From the NCBI GenBank assembly GCA_003240735.1, contig QFNE01000038.1, forward strand, positions 1 to 9,634: a stretch of 9,634 bases of DNA. Direction: 5' to 3'. Of this stretch, positions 5,406-9,634 are shown one piece after another. This DNA is from Paracoccus denitrificans (GTDB lineage: Bacteria; Pseudomonadota; Alphaproteobacteria; Rhodobacterales; Rhodobacteraceae). Every line of letters starts with the position of its first letter. The stretch's first letter is position 1. The translations under genes and the position numbers were made by a program. The notes beneath the pieces are model-generated. The model did not search any database, was not told where the DNA came from, and was given only the letters and a program-made list of their open reading frames with translations.

Positions 5406-6455
5406 TCAGTAGGCCGCGGTGAGGCTTCGCGATGCCGAGTCCAGTCGCACGGTACCGCCGTAGGGAAGGATCCACTGCGGTCGTGTGTGACCGAAAGGGG
5501 GGCCGACGCACACGACCGCTTCCGGGTTGTACCGGCTCACTTCAGCGATGACGACGTCACGCTGTTCGTGACGCAACCGACGACGCGACTCTGCATCGGG
5601 AACGGTATCGTGGCTGCTCACCGGCGGGCGTGCGACGACTACAGCCTCTACGACACCGAGGACTCCTCTTTCGCCGAGAGCACGCATCCAGCGCTTGATG
5701 AGCACCGCCGGCGGTGCCTCTTCGCTCGACTCAAGGATTAGGACGCATCCGCGGAGCGACTCCAACGTCGGCATCCGCCCCGCAACGGCGAGTTGATCGA
5801 CAACTTCGAAGCAGCCACCCCAGGTCTTGCCCTCTGCGATCCGCTCCGGGCCAGCCCAGCTCCAGCTCTCCGTCGGCTCTCGCTGACCGAACTCCGCCAG
5901 CGCCGCGGGAGTCAGCCAATCGGGCCCAAAGTCCTCGGACTCACCAGGCTCGATGATCTCGATCTCTCCTCCACCGAAGAGCGCGGCTCGCAATCCGACG
6001 AGGTGGGCAGAGTCGATCCTCGGCCCGGCGCCCAGGTGAACCTGGGTCGAACCGCCGTAGAAGGCAGGAAGGCCGAGTTGCCACAGCCAGTTGAGGATGT
6101 TCGTGTTATCGCTGTAGCCGAAGAACGGCTTGGGGTTCGCAACCGCGACAGCCTCGTCGAGGTAGGGAATCACGGTGATCTGATCGTCGCCGCCGATACT
6201 CGCGAAGATCGCGCGGATAGCCGTATCCGCGAAGGCAGAATTGACATCTGCAGCACGTGCCTCCGGCGACGCGCCGAGCACTCGCGTCGTAGGGAACTCA
6301 ACGGGGATCAGCCCCAGTTCGGTCTCGATTCTCCGCATCGCCTGGTCATGCACCATGGGAGCAAAGCCAGGAGCCGCAAACGAAGGCGAAAGCACCGCGA
6401 CCCGATCCCCGGGACGCAGCCGTACGCCTCGACTCCGAGGCACCTGCTCGATCAT
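5406..6455 (-). CDS. S66-family serine carboxypeptidase (MccF / LD-carboxypeptidase type)
   Basis: This 349-residue cytoplasmic protein begins its domain with GDRVAVLSPSFAAPGF. The S66 catalytic triad can be placed: S115 in FFGYSDNTN, E242 in LILESSEE, and H323 in PPFGHTRP. S66 enzymes are either LD-carboxypeptidases that trim murein tetrapeptide or MccF-type enzymes that cleave the amide between aspartate and nucleotide in processed microcin C. The GYSDNTN and LESSEE wording and the intact loop suit the MccF-like branch, as does the absence of a signal peptide. It starts 12 bases after the tniQ stop. A TTG at 6467 directly abutting that stop is in frame and would add 4 residues. Neither start has a good ribosome binding site, so it probably depends on translation of tniQ. 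Separating MccF from LdcA needs a phylogeny, and I lean to MccF because a GNAT follows. Confidence 0.85.
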   Translation of the reverse strand: MIEQVPRSRGVRLRPGDRVAVLSPSFAAPGFAPMVHDQAMRRIETELGLIPVEFPTTRVLGASPEARAADVNSAFADTAIRAIFASIGGDDQITVIPYLDEAVAVANPKPFFGYSDNTNILNWLWQLGLPAFYGGSTQVHLGAGPRIDSAHLVGLRAALFGGGEIEIIEPGESEDFGPDWLTPAALAEFGQREPTESWSWAGPERIAEGKTWGGCFEVVDQLAVAGRMPTLESLRGCVLILESSEEAPPAVLIKRWMRALGERGVLGVVEAVVVARPPVSSHDTVPDAESRRRLRHEQRDVVIAEVSRYNPEAVVCVGPPFGHTRPQWILPYGGTVRLDSASRSLTAAY

Positions 6456-6467
6456 CCGGCAATTCAA

Positions 6468-7568
6468 TCATTTCCCGGTTGCTCCAGCGGACGGCGTGGA
6501 CGGCATCTCGACGACGAGATCAGGGAGCGGACGGTGACGATCGAGCACGCGACTCCGCGGAACGGCGAGCCCAGGCTGGTAGGGCAGGATCTGGATCCGG
6601 ACCGTGCTGAGGTGGCGAAGTAGACAGCTGCGGTGCCGCTGGGACGAGGCGATGAGCGCCTTCTCGAGGGTCGCTGGGCGCTTGTTGTGCGCGTTCTGAC
6701 GCATCCCGAACGCCGTTTCGACAGCGGCCTTTCCGCGAGTGACGATCTTCTCGGCCACGTCGTGCAGCCGCGCTGTTGTGGAACCGCGCATGACCGTGAT
6801 GACCGCTGCTTCAAGTGCCCACACTTGCTCGGCGAGACTGAATCGCGGACTGAGCAGGTAGCTCGCGAACGACAGATCAGTCAGCACAGTGGCCAAGCGG
6901 ACGACCTCGGGATATGCGGCGAGTAGGACGGTGTCGGCGTCGAGCGTTCCCACCTCGAACGCGGACATTCGGTCCTCGATGCGGGCATCTGGTCGCTCAT
7001 CGCTCATCCAGCAGCGGATGAGCGTGGCGGCGAGCTGGAGCTCGCCGGTCGCAAGCCCGACGCCTCGCTTCCAGAGTGTGCCCGAGAGGCAGCGCTCGGC
7101 GTGCGCGTATTCGGGGAAGCGTGCGAGGTCGACGTCGGCGGCGTCGAGGTGCCATCGGCGGTGGCGGTTGCAGACAGCGCCACCCCTGCTGCGCACGGAG
7201 GTCTGGTCGCCGTCGGCGCAGCGCCGGCACGCAGATCGGGGAGCCTGCGTGTAGCCGCATCGCTTGCAGAGCGCGGGTTGCCAGCCGTAATGCTGGCAGC
7301 GGACGTACATGGCGTTTCGGCGCGCGTCGGCGTCGAAGTGGCCGGGGGCGAGGGCACCGAGTCGTTCGGTCCACACGGCTGCGCGCTCGAGATTCGGACG
7401 TGAGGGGGACAGCCCTGCAAGGTCGGTGACGTGGAGCCGGAGGTCACGAGGTGTGAGCGAGTTCGCGGTCGCCAGTCTTCCGAGGAAGCCTGTCACCGTC
7501 TCCGCCGCAAGCGGTCGCACACGTAGCGGCAGCGCGCGGACGTCTGCGGGCGGTATCGGGCCTCTCAT
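6468..7568 (-). CDS. tniQ: TniQ-family transposition protein
   Basis: This 366-residue protein shows the TniQ pattern. The N-terminal segment PLAAETVTGFLGRLATANSL (19-38) corresponds to the usual ESLxSWLxRLA stretch. It is followed by a zinc-binding region with C101, C104, C114, C117, C133 and H136 (CKRC, CRRC, CNRH). The C-terminal half is helical, including LHDVAEKIVTRGKAAVETAFG (268-288), and probably DNA-binding. TniQ and its relative TnsD help choose the target site for Tn402/Tn5053 and Tn7-like elements by linking DNA recognition to the AAA+ protein. The length is near that of Tn402-type TniQ and shorter than TnsD. Its ATG overlaps the tniB stop (ATGA) and it has no strong ribosome binding site of its own. 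The Zn ligands appear complete, so I see no sign of decay. The target site cannot be read from it. Confidence 0.9.
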   Translation of the reverse strand: MRGPIPPADVRALPLRVRPLAAETVTGFLGRLATANSLTPRDLRLHVTDLAGLSPSRPNLERAAVWTERLGALAPGHFDADARRNAMYVRCQHYGWQPALCKRCGYTQAPRSACRRCADGDQTSVRSRGGAVCNRHRRWHLDAADVDLARFPEYAHAERCLSGTLWKRGVGLATGELQLAATLIRCWMSDERPDARIEDRMSAFEVGTLDADTVLLAAYPEVVRLATVLTDLSFASYLLSPRFSLAEQVWALEAAVITVMRGSTTARLHDVAEKIVTRGKAAVETAFGMRQNAHNKRPATLEKALIASSQRHRSCLLRHLSTVRIQILPYQPGLAVPRSRVLDRHRPLPDLVVEMPSTPSAGATGK

Positions 7569-8554
7569 GTCGTGGCCGGTGCTGGCGCGGGCGCGGCCGC
7601 CACCACGGTACCGAACACACTGTCCAGACCGAGCCGTTCGGCCCCGCTGTCGATCGCGTCGATTGCGAGCATCTGCAGCATCCCGGTTAGGTCGCCGATC
7701 ACACCGCCGGTTGCGGTGTGGAGGTGGCTCGCGTGGCGCAGGATCGCCTCGGGCTGCTGGTCAATGAGCCCCAGTGAGCTCTCGACCGCGACCAGCAGAT
7801 CAGCCCACGCCTCCTTGCCTTTGCCGGTGTTCTCGAACGTGTGCAGATGCATGATCTCGAACCTGCTGCTGATCTGGCGTCCGCGGGTGCCGTCGAGCAG
7901 ACCGCTGGCTTCGACGTCGACGCCGGCATAGACGAACGTGCCCGGGCACTTCTCGGACAGCTGCTTGAGCGTGTCCGAGGCTTCACCCATCTGCTTGTAC
8001 TTCTGGTTGAGGTTGTGGATCTCGTCCACGATGATCAGCTCGGTTCCGCACGCGGCGATCACGCTCGCGACGGTGTTCATCAGCTCGCCGGTGTTGTAGT
8101 GCGGGCGGATCGGCAGACCGAGGAAGTGCGCGAACTCGCCGAGCATCAGCTTCGGCGTGCACGACGGGGGCACGCTCACGTAGATCACTGGCACGGAGTT
8201 CGCACCGCCGGCCCGGCCGATGTCGCGGCGGCGTCGCTCGAAGCGGCGGGCGATGTGTGAGACCGTCGTGGTCTTGCCGATGTTCGGTTCGCCCGACACG
8301 ATCACGCCGAGCTTGCCGTGCGACTTGTACTGGTTCAGCATCAGCCTCCGGAGGATCTCGGTCTCGATCGCCGCGAACTGCGCCGTGTTGACGACGGGGC
8401 CGCGGATCATGAACTGCTTGCGGGCTTCGCGGTTCATCGCCCGGTCGGCGGGTGACATTACGTCGAAGTCGGCGCGGCTGATCGGAATCGGTTTGTCGAG
8501 CGTTTCGCTGACGAACGAAGACCATCCTTCTCTGGTGTTGATCGCCTGGGTCAT
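7565..8554 (-). CDS. tniB: TniB-family AAA+ ATPase of transposition
   Basis: This 329-residue AAA+ ATPase has Walker A GEPNIGKTT at 88-96, Walker B ELIIVDEIHNL at 172-182, a sensor-1-like FVYAGVD at 207-213, and a likely arginine-finger segment RGRQISSRFE at 224-233. TniB, like TnsC and MuB, binds target DNA as an ATP-controlled filament and activates the DDE transposase, passing on the choice made by TniQ. I chose the ATG at 8554 because it overlaps the tniA stop (ATGA) and has GGGAG 8 bases upstream. The ATG at 8569 is in frame but has no site before it. The C-terminus ends in an Ala/Pro-rich tail (AAAPAPAPATT). The ATPase motifs are complete, so the protein should be functional. Confidence 0.93.
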   Translation of the reverse strand: MTQAINTREGWSSFVSETLDKPIPISRADFDVMSPADRAMNREARKQFMIRGPVVNTAQFAAIETEILRRLMLNQYKSHGKLGVIVSGEPNIGKTTTVSHIARRFERRRRDIGRAGGANSVPVIYVSVPPSCTPKLMLGEFAHFLGLPIRPHYNTGELMNTVASVIAACGTELIIVDEIHNLNQKYKQMGEASDTLKQLSEKCPGTFVYAGVDVEASGLLDGTRGRQISSRFEIMHLHTFENTGKGKEAWADLLVAVESSLGLIDQQPEAILRHASHLHTATGGVIGDLTGMLQMLAIDAIDSGAERLGLDSVFGTVVAAAPAPAPATT

Positions 8555-9634
8555 GTCAGTCGCTCCCATACGCCGTCGTCATCGTCCAGGAGCGAGAATC
8601 CGCCCCCACGCTCCCAGATGACCTCGTCGCCGCCGGGCTCTGCCGGCGGCTCCTCTCGGGCGATCGTTTTCGAGATGCCCGTCAGATGCATGGGGTCGCG
8701 GTCTACTTCAGCGCGACGTACAGCGCGGTTGCGTTCCTTGCCCGGCCTGACCCACTGGGCGCGCTTCATTCGGTCGGCGATGTACGCGGCGTCATCGCGG
8801 GCTGCCTCATCCTCGGCTGAATCGACGTCGTGCGCGGCTTGCCAGATCTCGCCGCCCATGGGCTCGTCGAGGAGGTCGCGCAAGCAACGGAACGGGACGA
8901 ACTCGTCGCCGTGCTCGACCCACACGAACAGGGGGTTGTGGGGGTCGTAGCGGATGACGCAGGGCCGCGTCGCACCCTCACCGCCAGCCCCGGCGGCGCG
9001 GAGCTCGGGGAGACGATTCGACCGGTAGACGCGCCGCCGATGATTGATGCCGTAGTCCTGCAGCGTGCAGGTGGCCGCGGGGAGGAACCCGATGAACTCG
9101 TCGACGCCGAACGGAACATGCAGTTCGGGTGCGATGCGCCGGTAGGCGCGGAACATCTCGTTCGGGGTGAGCGATCGCCCTGGGAGCATCGGATCGGACA
9201 GCCCGGCGTGCGGTCGGTTCTGCCACTCGATCGCGATCCAGTCCTCGAGCAGCTCCTGGAGTTGGCTCAGCGCCAGCGCACGGTCGGTCGGCTCGTCGCG
9301 GCCCCGTCGCTCGACGCTGCCTCCAGTGAACCCTTCGAGGTATTGAACGAATCCGTCCTTGATGGCGTCGAACCCGGACTCGACGTGCGGCTTGTCCGTG
9401 CCGGTCTCGTGAGACGCATGGATCAGTGAGATCCCGGCTCGCTCGCATCCGCGGCGGAACGCCTCAGATCGGTAGATCTTGCCATTGTCGGTCGTGATCG
9501 TCTCGGGGAAGATGTACGGCTGCGCGAGCCGGTAGCGGTCCAGCCGTTCTTGGTCGATCATGAACTGCCCCGCCCAGGTCGCTGCGAGCCGCTCGCGCTG
9601 CTCTCGCGCCCCAGGCGGTCGAAGCTCATACGGG
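8551..9634 (-). CDS. tniA: TniA-type DDE integrase/transposase, C-terminal part (5' end beyond window)
   Basis: The frame is open to the right edge with no stop, giving the last 360 residues of a larger protein; full TniA proteins are about 560-700 residues. In the visible part, TTDNG holds the second catalytic Asp (codon at 9489-9487) and KPHVES holds the Glu (codon at 9381-9379). Exactly 35 residues lie between them, the D,D(35)E spacing of retroviral-type integrases. The first Asp and the N-terminal DNA-binding region lie outside. After the rve domain come LTPNEMFRAYRR and a Mu-transposase-like beta-barrel (VIRYDPHNPLFVWV), then a charged tail that probably contacts TniB. The enzyme cuts and joins the transposon ends. 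Internal Met codons such as the one at 9561 are not starts, since integrase sequence continues upstream. Its stop overlaps the tniB start. Confidence 0.93.
   Translation of the reverse strand, partial: PYELRPPGAREQRERLAATWAGQFMIDQERLDRYRLAQPYIFPETITTDNGKIYRSEAFRRGCERAGISLIHASHETGTDKPHVESGFDAIKDGFVQYLEGFTGGSVERRGRDEPTDRALALSQLQELLEDWIAIEWQNRPHAGLSDPMLPGRSLTPNEMFRAYRRIAPELHVPFGVDEFIGFLPAATCTLQDYGINHRRRVYRSNRLPELRAAGAGGEGATRPCVIRYDPHNPLFVWVEHGDEFVPFRCLRDLLDEPMGGEIWQAAHDVDSAEDEAARDDAAYIADRMKRAQWVRPGKERNRAVRRAEVDRDPMHLTGISKTIAREEPPAEPGGDEVIWERGGGFSLLDDDDGVWERLT
8563..8567 (-). promoter_or_regulatory. Ribosome binding site of tniB
   Basis: The minus strand reads GGGAG inside the last codons of tniA, 8 bases before the ATG at 8554. 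It favours that start over the in-frame ATG at 8569, which lies upstream of the site. Confidence 0.5.

Noticed and set aside
4860..6623. Long plus-strand open frames opposite the 2H-GNAT and S66 genes
   Set aside because: Low-complexity Arg/Ser/Pro-rich translations with no motifs and no ribosome binding sites, opposite genes with complete catalytic motifs.
6468..9634. CRISPR-associated transposon (CAST)
   Set aside because: TniA, TniB and TniQ are present, but no Cas gene, repeat array or crRNA-like repeat is visible. The gene set fits an ordinary Tn402/Tn5053-type element. Sequence beyond the right edge would be needed for a final answer.

Overview
The window looks like high-GC actinobacterial DNA, most likely from the Micrococcales or a relative. 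The reasons are the strong G/C bias at third positions, GTG starts, long chains of 4-base ATGA/GTGA overlaps, and an NrdH-type redoxin start. Every gene I can support lies on the minus strand, so transcription runs from high to low coordinates. I see no plus-strand gene, tRNA, rRNA or CRISPR array.

Layout in transcription order. (1) 9634-6468 is a Tn402/Tn5053-type transposition module: the C-terminal part of a DDE integrase/transposase (tniA, cut by the window edge), an AAA+ ATPase (tniB) and a zinc-finger target-selection protein (tniQ). All three are joined by 4-base overlaps. (2) 6455-2923 is a cargo block that continues the same run almost without gaps. It holds an S66-family carboxypeptidase of the MccF/LD-carboxypeptidase type, a fusion of a 2H phosphoesterase with a GNAT acetyltransferase, a HAD phosphatase with an altered motif I, and a Cof-type HAD phosphatase. 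(3) 2922-2709 is a 214-base non-coding stretch with small inverted repeats. It probably contains the outer end of the transposon and the leader of the next operon. (4) 2708-1 is a separate backbone operon: a membrane-anchored FtsK/TraB-type DNA-pumping ATPase, a 63-residue acidic protein, a 93-residue two-pass membrane protein, and the start of nrdH. This resembles part of a conjugative or integrative element.

How the parts may fit together. A Tni-type transposon appears to sit beside, or inside, a plasmid or integrative conjugative element. Its cargo is transcribed with its own transposition genes. The pairing of an MccF-like peptidase with a GNAT domain recalls the two dedicated immunity activities against microcin C, a nucleotide-peptide Trojan-horse antibiotic (MccF and the MccE C-terminal domain). 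Here they are joined by a 2H phosphoesterase and two HAD phosphatases. The idea of a mobile detoxification cassette for nucleotide-like toxins is my inference from domain content and gene order. The sequence shows only the families and the linkage.
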